Shown: one piece after another, positions 36,501 to 47,800 of the stretch
Position numbering within the stretch: the first letter of the stretch is position 1
How the letters are laid out: the number at the start of each line of letters is the position of its first letter
NCBI RefSeq assembly: GCF_000516985.1
Contig: NW_006917094.1
Coordinates: forward strand, 3,923,833 to 3,987,832
Length of the DNA: 64,000 bases
Reading direction: 5' to 3'
Source of the DNA: Pestalotiopsis fici W106-1
Taxonomy: Eukaryota > Ascomycota > Sordariomycetes > Amphisphaeriales > Sporocadaceae
The notes under the pieces: model-generated
The model's database searches: none
What the model was told of the DNA's origin: nothing
Seen by the model: only the letters and a program-made list of their open reading frames with translations
Translations under genes and position numbers: made by a program

Positions 36501-36745
36501 TAAGCATAAGCGCAAAAATAATATAAAAATATAAAAACGGCGGTTTTTTTTTAGTTAAAAAAATATAATAATAACTAAAAAAAAATTAAAAATAAAAAAG
36601 GCGCTAAAAGCTTAGCTATTATTTTAATATTAAAAATAATATTAAATAGCTAAATAAATTTTTATCGCTATAATATCGCTAGCTTTATAATTATAATATA
36701 AATAAATTAATAGCCGGATCGGCTATTATTAAAAAAAGGGATAAT

Positions 36746-36929
36746 TATAATAACTTTTTATATAAATATTACGTAATAATACTATACCGCTATTATAGCG
36801 CTAACGCTATAATTAAATATAATTAGCGCAATATAATCGTATTAGATTTTTGCTTTTGCAAAAATCAGTTTATATAGCAATATATAATATACTGATTATT
36901 ATTTAACGTTTTATTGGTAAACCGTTATA
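36746..36929 (+). repeat. Right (3') LTR, 184 bp
   Basis: Same length and ends as the copy at 30187-30370. Immediately preceded by the purine-rich tract and followed by the second AGAAA (36930-36934). Confidence 0.88.
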
Positions 36930-37810
36930 AGAAATATAAAATAACTTTCCGGAAAAAGCGCTATCTAATTATTTTTACCCGTAAATACCCGGAAAATACT
37001 TATTTCTAATTTATTAAAAAGAGCGCTTTCCTTATTTATACGAAGATTTATAAAAGGATTTTTTAACGCTATTATTTTAGGAATTAAAAAAAGGCTAAAA
37101 GGATTTTTTTTACGGAAAAAAACGCTGCGGCTTGGCTTGCTTTCGTATAAAAATATTTAAAACCGGCGGAGTTACGCAAGTTTTTCCGAGCTTTATTTTC
37201 GGATAAATATACGGTATATAATAAATCCGGGAAACCTAGCTAATAGGTTTTCCGTTTAATAAGCGAAAGGTTTCGTTTTAATTTCGTAAATATATAAAGC
37301 TATAAAAAGCCGAAAATTTCCGTAATAATTTAAGGAATAATATAGCAAAATTATAAAAAAGGAAAAAAGTCCCCGATTATATTTTACTAAAGAAATCCGG
37401 ATATACCGCGTTAAAAAGTAAGCTTAAAATCGTATATAAAGGTTTTCGAGGAAGGCCTGCTTCCGTTATATATATTTAGCGATTTTTTCGTTTAAAATAA
37501 CGCTTTAATATATAAAAGTTACCGTATAATAAAATGGCTATCCGATAAAGGGGTAAAGCTTATCGAATAGCTATTTTATAACCCGGATTTTAACCTTATC
37601 GAATACGTATAATAAAAACTAAAAAAGCAGATCCGTAAATTAAAACCTGCTTTTTTAAAGCTTAAAAAAATATTGCCGACGAAGCATACGCGAAAGAGTT
37701 AATTTAAAATACGTAAAAGGAGATAAAAATGGATTTAATTAATACCTTAATCTAATTTATCCTAAACCGGCTGCGTACAATTAAAAAAGCTAAGGGGTGG
37801 TATATAAAAT
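36930..37810 (+). pseudogene. Tc1-type (DD34E) transposase relic, C-terminal part
   Basis: Plus-strand reading across stops gives 'LISERFRFNF', 'ISVII(stop)GII' (a decayed VxxWG block), '(stop)NNALIYKSYRIIKWL' for the usual QDNA block and 'LFYNPDFNLIEYV' for the usual SPDLNPIE block. The second catalytic Asp codon (now AAT, 37496-37498) and the Glu codon (GAA, 37601-37603) are separated by 34 residues, the DD34E spacing of the Tc1 family. The C-terminal 'CVQLKKLRGG' region also fits. RIP is lighter here than in the retrotransposon: several CpA and TpG sites persist. Confidence 0.78.
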
Positions 37811-37840
37811 ATTAAATAACGGTTAAAATAAGCTTATTCC

Positions 37841-38710
37841 CAGTTCCGTAAACCCCGTGGTGGCTGAGATATCGTAATTAGAAAGTGGTAATTAGAACTG
37901 AAAATTTATGCATTTTGGTCCGTGCACGCATATAAAGTTCCGGTCATTGTATACTATGTACTACTTTGCACTGCACGTTTATCCTGCTCTGACGATGGAT
38001 GAATGTCGACCAGATATCGAAGGCACATGACAGTATATAAACTGGACTCATTGGCATGGAGACCTATTCGAGCCGCATCTGATCTCACGCCAGGGCTTGG
38101 TCTTGGCAACGATGAAAGCCGTGTACCAAATATAGGATCCGTCGCTGTGGGTTTTCATTAGTCTTAACCCCTTTGTTCAGTTTGATCATAGTAAGAATGC
38201 TTTTTGATGCAATGTAGTCACTTTCCAGTCCGTGGCCTGCTGTAGATTTGAATTGATGCAGAAATCTAATTCTGCAATGGTAGAGGAGCATGAGAGGTAT
38301 ACAGAGACGCACCTATACTGCCTCATGCTCGATTTTCGGTTGAATCCTAGGCTGCTAAATAATGGAAAGATTTCACGCGTTTTCAAATCTGCTATTAGAA
38401 GACGGCAAAACAGACCTGTCATGTAGAGTACTTTTCGAGTTAAAGAACACATGTTCCAACCCATACACGGCCGTTGAATGTTAGATTTGACGCCGCGGGG
38501 TATAAGCAATTATGTACGTAGCTCCACCATGGCCCGGCAGTCAGTTACGGATAGTGCACATGTATATATCATGGACTGCTTGAAGGCGACTCTTCTCCAC
38601 CAACTTATTCTAGCCATCCAAAGATACTGGATCGTGAGTTTGAATTGTCTCTTTGTTGGTGTAGCAGCACAACGTTTCTGACTTTCCTGTCCTCGTCCAA
38701 ATCGCGAAAG
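37841..38710. other. Intergenic region right of the transposon island
   Basis: Normal base composition returns at the left edge. It holds the promoter of the flavin-reductase-like gene. Short frames here are not supported. Confidence 0.5.
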
Positions 38711-39553
38711 ATGTTCTACAAACCAGGTGAAACAAGCCACGGGCTTCCCCACGACCCCTTCAAGGTAGTCTCCCTGCTCTTCGGTATATAACACGAAAAT
38801 TACTGCGAAACTGATCTAGTCAACAGGCATGTGTGGTACCGCGGCCAATAGGATGGATATCGACCGTCTCGGCCAACGGCGAGCACAACCTGGCACCTTA
38901 CAGCCAGTTCAACAACCTGAGCTTCGACCCGCCGCTGGTCATGTTTAGCTCGAACCAGACGCTGCAAAACGCCCGCAAAGACACGGTCAACAACGTCGAG
39001 GTCACGGGTGTCTTTTGCTGGCAGCTGGCCACGCACGACCTGCGCGAGGCCGTCAACATCACCTCCGAGGCCGTGCCCGCCGCCGTTGACGAATTTGAGC
39101 GGGCCGGGCTGACCAAGGCGTGGTCCCAGTCTCTCCGGACCCCGGTGCCCATGGTGGCGGCCAGCCCCGTCCGCTTCGAGTGCGAGTACGTCCAGACGGT
39201 CCGGCTGCCGGGAAATCCGCCCATGGGCACCGTCGATGTCGTCATTGGCCGGGTCGTGGGTGTGCATATTGACGAAAAGGTGCTCACGGACGGCAAGATT
39301 GATGTCCGCAAGACGCGGCCCATTGCCAGACTTGGTTACTTCGAGTACGGTGTCATAGACGATACCTTTGAGATGATCATTCCCGGTGATCGAGCAGGAC
39401 TTTATGGGGTAAGTGCTTACACTGAGCCCAAATGCATCTCGTGTTTTTTCTTTCCTACTAAATGCTAATTGATGTTCCATGTAGCTTGAGGGAAATGCAG
39501 CCGCCAATCGACAAGAGGACTCGAACCAGAAGCAAGCAGGAAAACAAGCATAG
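38711..39553 (+). CDS. Flavin-reductase-like (FMN-binding split-barrel) protein
   Basis: Exons 38711-38764, 38827-39408 and 39485-39553, all joined in phase 0, encode 234 aa. The first exon gives MFYKPGETSHGLPHDPFK and joins to ACVVPRPIGWIST, the FMN-contact motif of the flavin reductase-like/DIM6-NTAB family. Also typical are 'LAPYSQFNNLSFDPPLVMFSS', 'KDTVNNVEVTGVFCWQLA', 'ECEYVQTVRLPG', 'VIGRVVGVHIDE' and 'PIARLGYFEYGVID'. Members bind FMN and act as oxidoreductases, often in aromatic or secondary metabolism; the substrate is unknown. The last 22 residues are polar and Gln-rich and look dispensable. It is the first gene right of the transposon island. Confidence 0.9.
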
Positions 39554-40160
39554 GATATATGTATAAAGCGGCCTGCATACTTTGACTTGGCGGTCTAAAT
39601 ATCTACTAGATTCCTCTACGCATTCTCATGGCATGAGAGGTCTACATCTGCATAGAGCAATAACTTGAACAAGCATCGTCCAAACTCATGGGTGATTTGA
39701 ACTCTACTGACTTTGAGATTTTATGAAAATAATAACAAGAAGAAAAGTTAACAGGGAGATGAAGGAAGGGAAAATAGAGAGTGAAAAGAAGGGAGAGAAA
39801 GAAAGCAAAAAAAGGAAAAAGATCAGTAAAAAATGAGAAATAGGAATTCGGCTATAGTATGAATACAGAGGTTAGTTTGCCTTATACCGATCTGGAATAA
39901 TTAGCCTCGACTCTGAACCCCACTTGGGATCGTGACGACTTGTATAATAAATAGTGTGACTGCCAGAAGATTGCCAAGCTTCCTGGAACACTCTGCTAGT
40001 ATATTCGCTCAGCATTTCCATTCGGGCTTTGCATATCAACCAGCTTTCATCTTGGCGGCATAAATTCTACTGCTATATTGCCGCACCAGCCAATCGATCC
40101 TGCTACCAAGCCACATCATCCCCCCTGGAAATTCTTTTGTATCGTGTGCACGCAAACAAA
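39554..40160. other. Intergenic region with purine-rich tract
   Basis: An A/G-rich tract covers about 39722-39840 on the plus strand. The leader of the methyltransferase gene occupies the right part. No gene. Confidence 0.5.
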
Positions 40161-41080
40161 ATGGCAGACGAAGGACCCATTACTCTCTCGGCTCACTTCA
40201 AAGACCAGCCAGTCGAGAACCATGCAGAGAGATGGAACGCTCTGTATGAGCCTGGGCTGAATTATACACCCTGGGATCGAGGCGGCCCCAGTCTGGCTTT
40301 GGTTGATGTCCTGGAGGCGCGGCCCGACCTCTTTGGCGCGCCTGACTCGACGACACCACCTCGCAAAGCTCTCGTCCCGGGCTGTGGGCGGGGCCACGAT
40401 GTCCTGCTTCTTGCTTCCCTTGGCTACGATGCCTTTGGTCTAGAGGTCTCACCGGCGGCTCTCCAGGAGGCACGAAAGAATGCCGACACCGCTGCGGCCA
40501 ACCGCGACGCAGCGGGTTCTGAAGCAGGAGCCTCTCCTCCAGGGAAACACCACTGGGTTTCAGGCAATTTTTTTGAGGATGGCTGGGTGCAGGACGCGGG
40601 CGTGGAGAAGTTTGACCTCATTTTCGATTACACGGTAAGTCTAAACAAGAAATGCCTCATCTCCCATTGTGAATATATTGAAACGACGTAATGTTTTTCA
40701 AAGCTCAAATAGCTAAACGATCACACCAGTTCTTCTCAGCCCTCCCACCATCCGTGCGACCCCGCTGGGCAAAACGCATGGCTGAGCTGCTGGCGCCCGG
40801 CGGTCGCCTGGTCTGCCTCGAATTCCCCCGAACAAAGCCGTCCTCCGAGGCCGGTCCGCCCTGGGCGACGCCGTCCCACGCCTACGTGGCCTATCTCGGA
40901 CGACCTGGAGAGGAGCCGGCCACGGATGAGCACGGTGGTGTGTTGGAGGACCAGGTCGTGGAGCAGCCCGAAAAGGGCGGCCTGCGGCGGATTCTGTACC
41001 AAGCACCACCCAGGACTCATCCCGCTGGTGTCAAGGAAGGGCAAACCATTGATCGTGTTTCTGTTTGGGAGCACTGCTAA
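40161..41080 (+). CDS. TPMT-family S-adenosylmethionine-dependent thiol methyltransferase
   Basis: Exons 40161-40634 and 40730-41080 (phase-0 intron, 95 nt) encode 274 aa. The N-terminus has the family's 'RWNALYEPGLNYTPWDRGGPS'-type entry (W for substrate pocket), motif I 'ALVPGCGRGHDVLLLASLG' for SAM binding, the acidic end 'FGLEVS', 'GNFFEDGW', and 'FDLIFDYT' just before the intron. Exon 2 continues FFSALPPSVRPRWAKRM and 'LLAPGGRLVCLEFP'. This is the thiopurine/thiol methyltransferase fold; fungal members may methylate thiols, halides or sulfide, as in gliotoxin-type or glucosinolate-type relatives, but the natural substrate is unknown. An upstream extension of the frame (40029-40160) lacks an ATG in context, so 40161 is chosen. 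Confidence 0.9.
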
Positions 41081-42691
41081 AGTATCTCATTGAGGCACTG
41101 TATCATCGCAACTAGACTTTGATTCATAGGTTACAAATCATACGATCAGCATACTTTTGACTCCAAAGCCCGGATCCGGACCTTGATGTTGCAAACAGTT
41201 CTGGAATTGTTTTCGATGTAAGAACCATGGCAAGGCTGCGCAACCAGCAGGCAGGAATTGTATCGGAACGCTCATTAATAGTCATGATACAGTGTGCGAC
41301 CAACCCTAGCGATATGCGTAGTTTGGTCCCCAATGGAACACGGGCGTCGTGGGCAAAGGGGCGGCCATCCTGCAGGGCAATGAGAATCTCACGCCTCTGG
41401 AGCTGTGATATAAAGATGTATGAGGTAATGATTATGCATGCCGGGGAATACAGTGACTTTAGCATTGTAAAGATTCTCGGTCATCTGTCGTAGAGGTTCA
41501 AGCTTGATCGATCATGTGCATCAATTTGCTCCCTCATCGAGCTTGTCATTCAAACCTCAATTTTATTTGGTGCGGCCTCTGCTGTCAATAATCACATACC
41601 TACCTACCGGCTTGCTGTCTACCTACCTAGGTAGGCAGCAAAGTATAGCTACTCACTCGCTCACAGTTCTTTGCCTGTTTCTTGTGCGACTGTTCCTAAT
41701 CTTTCTGATGCGATCGACGTGGGTCCTCGAATTTGTTTAGTAAGAAAAAGTGGTACCTCGACAATAAGAAAATAAGCTTCATTTGCGCCAAATATGTATC
41801 CGATGTTCAGCGCCGTGTGAAGAACCAACAGATCCATTTCGTCACACATTTAAGCTTCTTTTTCTTTTCCTCCCTGGCCATGCATAAAGGCGAATGCTTG
41901 CTATCGCTGTAATTGGTGCGACCAGGTCACGAACATGGTTGCAAGGGTCTTGTTCAGGGTCTAAATGCCAAAATTAGCAAGCCACTATTCCTCAGCAGTA
42001 GACAGACGCTACGGCACGCAGCTCTAGCGTTAGGATCATCTTTGCTATTGTCCTATGAAATGCATTTCAGTGGTCTGTTGAGGATCTCGGTCCCCTGTCT
42101 TTGCCTCCATCCTGCGCATTCATAGGCGGGTGGTGAACATGGCAATCTTACACGGTACTTTGAGACTGCTCTCTGTGATCCGATAACCTCCTGTCAGGAA
42201 AATGGTGTTCGACTCTGGCCAGGCTGCAACACGATTCATTGATGCCGCAATCTAAACAGTAGGTGATTCGGCTCAGTTGCAGGCATCACGATCCCTTTGA
42301 ACAGTTTCAGCCTCAAGTCGCAGCATGGTCGTTTGCAGCCATGGACGTGTGCCCATGTGTAGCAGGCAGGCAGCACAGCCGCACCTTTTTGCCTAGAGGC
42401 GGATGTTGCAGCTGAGATGGAGCATTATGGGTCAGGATTTACACATCCCTAGGCGTAACATCGCCCATAGCCCTACACATGCAAATGCCGTATGTACCAC
42501 AAACCCGCGTCAGATCCGCCCGTATGTTCAAGAGCCAGAAATAGCCCGGATGAAGTCGTCAACGTCCTTCCTTTTAAACTACGGAATACTTACTCTAGTC
42601 ATTACAGAGGGCGGACTGTCTCGATCCGACCTTCTTTTACCCTCCGCGTGGCGCTTTCTTCATCCACACGCGAAGTCATGATTTGGTGAAC
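41081..42691. other. 1.6-kb intergenic region
   Basis: Contains the palindrome CTACCTAGGTAG (41623-41634) and the promoter of the DUF3433 gene. Nothing else recognised. Confidence 0.5.
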
Positions 42692-45600
42692 ATGTCGATG
42701 CCTTCTCATAGTCAAGACCAGGGCCGTGCGCTTTTACCTCCTGCGCCTGTGAGTCCACTCTCTACAAACTCGACGGAGAACAGAAGCAGCTATGGACACG
42801 CGACGCCCAGCATTGGGCATCATCACGACCAGTATCTGGGTGCAGCCGGACCTGCAAATTTTGGGCCAGCCGTGAACTCCTTCGCGCCGCACAATGGAAG
42901 CGGCTACGATGCAGCTTACAGCGTATGTATAACATTTGACTTTACCTTAAGGAGCAAATGTGCTGACCGTTGGACTTGTCAGACCATACCTCGCACAGAT
43001 GAGCATCATGTCAATGGCTACAACGAGAACCGGAACAGCAGTGGTCTCTCCCAATCATTATCTGATGCTTCGACGCCCAGCGAACAGGAGAATAAGCCAT
43101 GGACAGGAAAACCTTGGAATCCCTTCTGCCTTCGCAAAATAGTGTTACTTCTACTATCGGTCACGTTCCTCTTGTGCTTGCTCGCAACAGCACTCATGTA
43201 CCATTTCTCACAACAGTACAATGGTCTTAGCGCAGAGGACGAGGCGAAACATTATGGTTGGACTTATGGCCCAAGTGCTGGTGAGTTCTGGCCATCTATC
43301 ATCTTTCTTATTTATGTCTGACCCAGCCGATTAGTTCTTACAGTCATACTCTACCTGTGGTACAGTATCGACCTATCAGTCCGATCCTTACAACCATGGC
43401 ATGAGCTACAGAGAGGACCTAAATCGGCAGAGACCACTCTTCTTCTAGACTATATTTCCCCGCTGTTGACGACCAGTCTTTGGCGTTCTTTAAAGAATCG
43501 TCATTGGCCAGTATTCTTGACTATAGTCGGCCGTCTCCTGATCCTGCTTACAATTGCATTTTCGACTGCTTTGTTGGTTCTCAGCCCAACTGAAGTCAAA
43601 ATTCAAAATATCCCTTTTACAGTTTCCGGTTTCGATACAGAATCGTTCAAGTTGGATAACGTCGGCCCCGTTGCGGCGGATATGTATTATGGAGTCAATT
43701 TTGGCAATTTGGCAGCCCCTATTGGGACGACTGCAGACACTTGCGTTCCTCCGCTCTCACGCCAAATCAATAAGGAGAACAACAACATACCGTCTAATGC
43801 TGAGTTGCGAGCTACGGTCACCGGATTAAGCTTTGACGTGGACTGCGAGGTCCTCGACATCCAGGATTCTGCGCTCGTTTCACCCAGTCGGGGACCACAG
43901 AACGATGCCTCGTCGCCGGGCGATTATATGGTCGTCAACGTTACTACTCCATCTTGTAACATCAAAGGAGCTATCGTGGGCATAGGCCCAAACAGCCGTA
44001 CCGTCACAGGATTTAATCCGAACCAACCTATCCATGACCATCAAGCCAGAGTGGACGACTATGTCTGCAACCTGGAATGGAACTACCATGATATCTACGA
44101 TGCCAGCTTGGGGGCCGGACCACTTGTCAACGTTTCCAGTACGGCGTGGACAAATACATCATCAGACCACCGAATTCTATTGACTGTGTCAGATTTGAGT
44201 TTGATACTGCTGGAAGGCAACATAAATCTAGAGAGCATAACCGCCCTTTTATGCAAACCCTCTTACTTGATGAACGACAATGCAGTCGTATACAACGAAG
44301 CTACCCAAACGGCAAAGATCGAGAGCTCCGAGATGATCGAGGCGGCGAACCCAGATCTCCCAGGGTTCCCACGAACCATACTTGGATCGGCCGTGCTGAG
44401 CACCGTCGATCAAGTAAACACTCTGGATCTTAACGACGAACGATCAAATTACTCTGTCACCATACCCCCTTTCCTTGGCTTGATGAAAATGCATTCCAAC
44501 GTCTCGTCGATGTCACAATTTGAGAATACCGAGTTACTGCAAGAAAGCTTTTTGAACGTTTTTAATGGTGTGGCAGCTCAGCTTGCTCACCAGATGCTCT
44601 TAAATGCTTCGGACGAAAAGAACAGTATCGTCGGAACAGCAACATTCACACAGGACAGACTTCATGTAACAGAGTTATCGACAGCAATCATGTGCGCTGC
44701 CTTGGGAATACTCAGTATTATGAGTGCCGGTTTAATCTTTCTTGTCCCAAAAGACGTCGTCACATCGGAACCCGGTTCTGTCCTTGCGATCGCGTCTTTC
44801 GTGAATTTGAGTTCAGGCACGGTTGGAATTCTTCAAGGTCTTGGGCATGTCCGTGATAAGACTATTAGAAGAGCACTTGCACCGTACATCTTCACCAGCG
44901 CATGGCCTCAAGAACGGGGCAAGCTTATTATCGAGACATCAACCCGACCGCAAACGCAGTCCACCAAGCCGCCTGGAGCCTTGAAGTTCAGACTCGAGTG
45001 GTGGAGACCACTAGGAAGCCAAAATTGGTTTCTCTTCCTGTCTTTCGCTATTCCGTTAATATTGCTCGGCCTTCTCGAACTATTCCAGAGACGATCAGAT
45101 AAATACAACGGCTTTGTGACAATTCGATCACAATGGGGTCAAATGGTTGCAAACTACGTACCGGCCATTATCTCTATTATTATTGGAGCTATATTTTCAA
45201 GTATAGTCGCTGCGTCTGCCGTATTTGCGCCATATGCCAGTTTGTCCAAAGGACCAACACCACCGTCTCGCTCGGTTGGTCTCACTTATATCAGTCGGGT
45301 TGGCCCCAGACTTGGGTACACCTCGCTGAAGCACAAACACTTTGGATTATCGATTATTACTTTGGCGCAACTTATCGCCTCCATTCTCACCATCATCTTA
45401 TCAGGTCTCTACAGCACCGTAGAAGTGCCCTTCCAGGAAGATGTGCTATTCCAACAGTTGGACAAGTTCAATATCAGCGATACCCTCTCAGTCGCCAATC
45501 CCAATGCTGGTCTGATTACAAAATTAATCACATACTATGACTTGAAATTTCCAACCTGGACGTACGATTCGATTGCCTTGCCTCAAGTCTCAGTGGCCGA

Positions 45601-47032
45601 CACGACCTCTATCGACGGGCTCTCTAATGCCACCATCAGAAGCCGACTGCCTGGAATCCGGGGCGATCTAAACTGCACGTCTATGCCCTCGCGGCTTTTC
45701 GATTACAAGATCTCTGATCAAAGTTCATACGAGGATCGCGGCAGAGAGGACTTTCCTTTGTGGTCGGACTACGTGCCCAAAAACGGTATGGATTTACTCC
45801 TCACCATTTCAAGACCTTTACCTGCAAAACTTTTATGCGACGATGCTGGAGAAAATGACAATAGAACATGGACTTGGCAGCAGCACTTTTATGTGAGGAA
45901 CGACTCGACGCCAAGCCCCTTTGGAAAGGCCAGCCGAATATATTATCATTCAGACAGTAGCCAAATCGATGATTTGATGCGTCGCTCGATCGATGAAGAT
46001 ACAGAATTACCTCGCCTCCACGGATGTCCCACAATTGGCATCACCTTGGGTCACATTACCGCTGAATCTCCTCATAATGTTACGGATTCATACAATACGA
46101 CTACGATTGAGTGGAATGCGACAAATGCAGACATCGGGACGTTGCTCTGTTGGCCAAAGTTCAAGGAATTCGACGTGGACATCACTTTTGATGGCCCCAG
46201 CCTGGAAATTTCCGATCAATCGCCGCCAGTCATAGATGAGTCTACCATAAAAGTTGTCGAGAATCCGACTACGGGCCTTTCGACATGGGAATTGGACTAT
46301 CAGGGCCACGACTACAACTTCTGGGACAGTTTGAAGAACACGAATGACTTGGAAACACTGTACGGCCTTCTGCAAGACGACAGGACTACATTTGACCCCT
46401 TTATCTTGGCTCTTATCACGGGCAAGTACAAAGTCCCGCTGGAACAGATCTCTGGCGAGAACAACACTGAAGCGCTGCTGCGTGAAGCTGGTGGGTTATG
46501 GGGGCGTTATATGGCGCAGTCAATCTCGCAAAATATGCGACTCAACATGACTGCCTCTGCTTCTGCGCCATCCTCACGACTCGCTATGACCAGAGAGAAC
46601 CACCCACTGTCTATATTGCGACGGGCAGACTCGTCGGCAGTCACGTACCCAGCCACTCTAGCAGCACCGAGCGCAGGTTCGCTGAGGCGGTTGAAGCAGA
46701 ATGCATCGTCCAAGGTGATACTACAGGTTATGCTTGGCGTCATGTCACTATGCGTGGTTTCTATGCGTGCGTTGAGTAGTTTCTCGAAGGTGCTTCCGCA
46801 CAATCCATGTTCGATCGCAGGCACGGCCTCTTTTGTTGTAGATGGAAACCTGCAGAACATGACTGCAAGCGGATCGGAGAAACATTTGGGAAGCAAGAAG
46901 GGACAAGCAGTGTATACGAGACTGTACCCATCTAACGCAATGGACGATGAAACCTCAGAGACTGGGCAGAAGTATTCCATGGGCTGGTGGGATGACGGCG
47001 AAAATGAGAGGTTCGGCGTTAGACGCGTGTAG
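42692..47032 (+). CDS. Large DUF3433-domain multi-pass membrane protein
   Basis: Exons 42692-42922, 42983-43280 and 43344-47032 encode 1405 aa. Residues 1-115 are polar and low-complexity. A first membrane segment lies at about 130-152 (LLLLSVTFLLCLLATALMY), others at about 177-190, 225-260 ('VGRLLILLTIAFSTALLVL'), 622-648, 733-755, 782-812, 847-875 and 1302-1330. Between them lie two long, Asn-glycosylation-rich (NxT/NxS) segments. The duplicated layout, each half starting with a helix pair preceded by 'W.P..L', fits fungal proteins with two DUF3433 domains. Their function is unknown; surface location is inferred from the sequons. ATG 42692 is the first in frame with a signal-less polar start; an ATG two codons later is equivalent. 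Confidence 0.88.
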
Positions 47033-47800
47033 GATAAGCGATGATGACAGAATCTGATTCTCTGGAATTGACATAGAATGCAGCCCGCAGTGGTATTATG
47101 CGGAATATAAAGAATTATGTCGAATCATGGGCTTTCAAATGTTTGTAGAATGCTGGATGCGTGATTATCATCAGTACAATTACGCGTGTAGAGGACTGCC
47201 CCGGCTCAGGGGCATGAAAAAGGCACATGTTGATGTATACTTCGATTTGCTTGCTAGAGTACCAAGACATTTCGGAGCTATCTGTACTATCAGAATCTCA
47301 TCAAACCCTGATTCGCCCTGGGTTGACCAGATCTATGAACAATCTTGGTTTGCTGAACGGGAGAAGATGCATTCTTTGCATCATCATCACAGTCACATGT
47401 TGCAATACATTCCAAAGACAACCTAAGAGTGATTCGGATACACCCAAAATGGAGATCGATTAGGACAGCCGTGTTTAGATAGAGATGCCACAATGGAGAC
47501 TTTAGTTTACGGAATACAGTCAAGATTGACCAAAGAAGTGAGTACAGAATTCTGTGCTAGCATTTGATGGAAATCACTTTGATACCAAGTACGCGGTCCA
47601 CCATCTATCTCCCTTGCTTTGCTTGACTGGTGCGGAATGTTTTGGGCTACGTCACGCTTGAGATTTTAGGGAGAGCGTAAGAGTCCCCCACAGACATATA
47701 TATACATATATAGTGTCTGGCTTATGATATCTTAAGCAATTTTTGCTCGTATTCAATTTCATCTTTATAACTGCGAGTGGTATAGGAAGAATTGTTCAGA
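47033..47800. other. Intergenic region
   Basis: 3' flank of the DUF3433 gene and 5' flank of the dehalogenase pseudogene. A TATATA-rich segment lies at about 47696-47712. No gene. Confidence 0.5.

Larger units (their letters stand above)
30187..36929 (+). mobile_element. Ty3/Gypsy LTR retrotransposon with chromodomain integrase, RIP-inactivated
   Basis: 6743 bp bounded by two 184-bp direct repeats and a 5-bp AGAAA duplication. The orientation is plus: a purine tract (AAAAAAAGGGATA) abuts the right LTR. Reading across RIP stops gives, in order: reverse transcriptase at about 32.6-33.0 kb ('FSLINAPAIF', 'IYFNNILIFSK' where the YxDD box has become NN, 'FFGFNNFY'), RNase H at about 33.1-33.25 kb ('FENLKLAF', 'TDISDFALLGIIL'), integrase at about 34.1-34.65 kb ('SIDFII', 'SIISDK', 'QTNGQTEKANQIFE'), and a GPF/chromodomain-like tail at about 34.87-35.2 kb. 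RT before integrase defines Ty3/Gypsy rather than Copia. Some 1.5 kb further of decayed sequence precedes the right LTR. The 5' part (30.4-32 kb) must hold gag and protease but is too decayed to resolve. Confidence 0.88.
29925..37840. mobile_element. RIP-mutated nested transposon island
   Basis: About 7.9 kb with sharp edges, extremely A+T-rich and lacking any intact reading frame. CpA and TpG dinucleotides are almost absent over long stretches, while CpG and TpA remain common. This is the footprint of CpA-to-TpA mutation on both strands (RIP). Inside, two layers can be resolved: a Ty3/Gypsy LTR retrotransposon (30187-36929) and the two halves of a Tc1-type DNA transposon on either side. Ordinary gene sequence resumes by about 37850. 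Such islands usually become methylated heterochromatin. Confidence 0.93.

Noticed and set aside
29925..37840. Centromere or mitochondrial DNA insertion
   Set aside because: AT-richness is explained by RIP of two identifiable transposons with LTRs and a target duplication; length and edges fit an insertion.
38800..39507. Minus-strand frame of 235 codons opposite the flavin-reductase-like gene
   Set aside because: Arises from GC-rich codons of the real gene; no domain and no splice logic.
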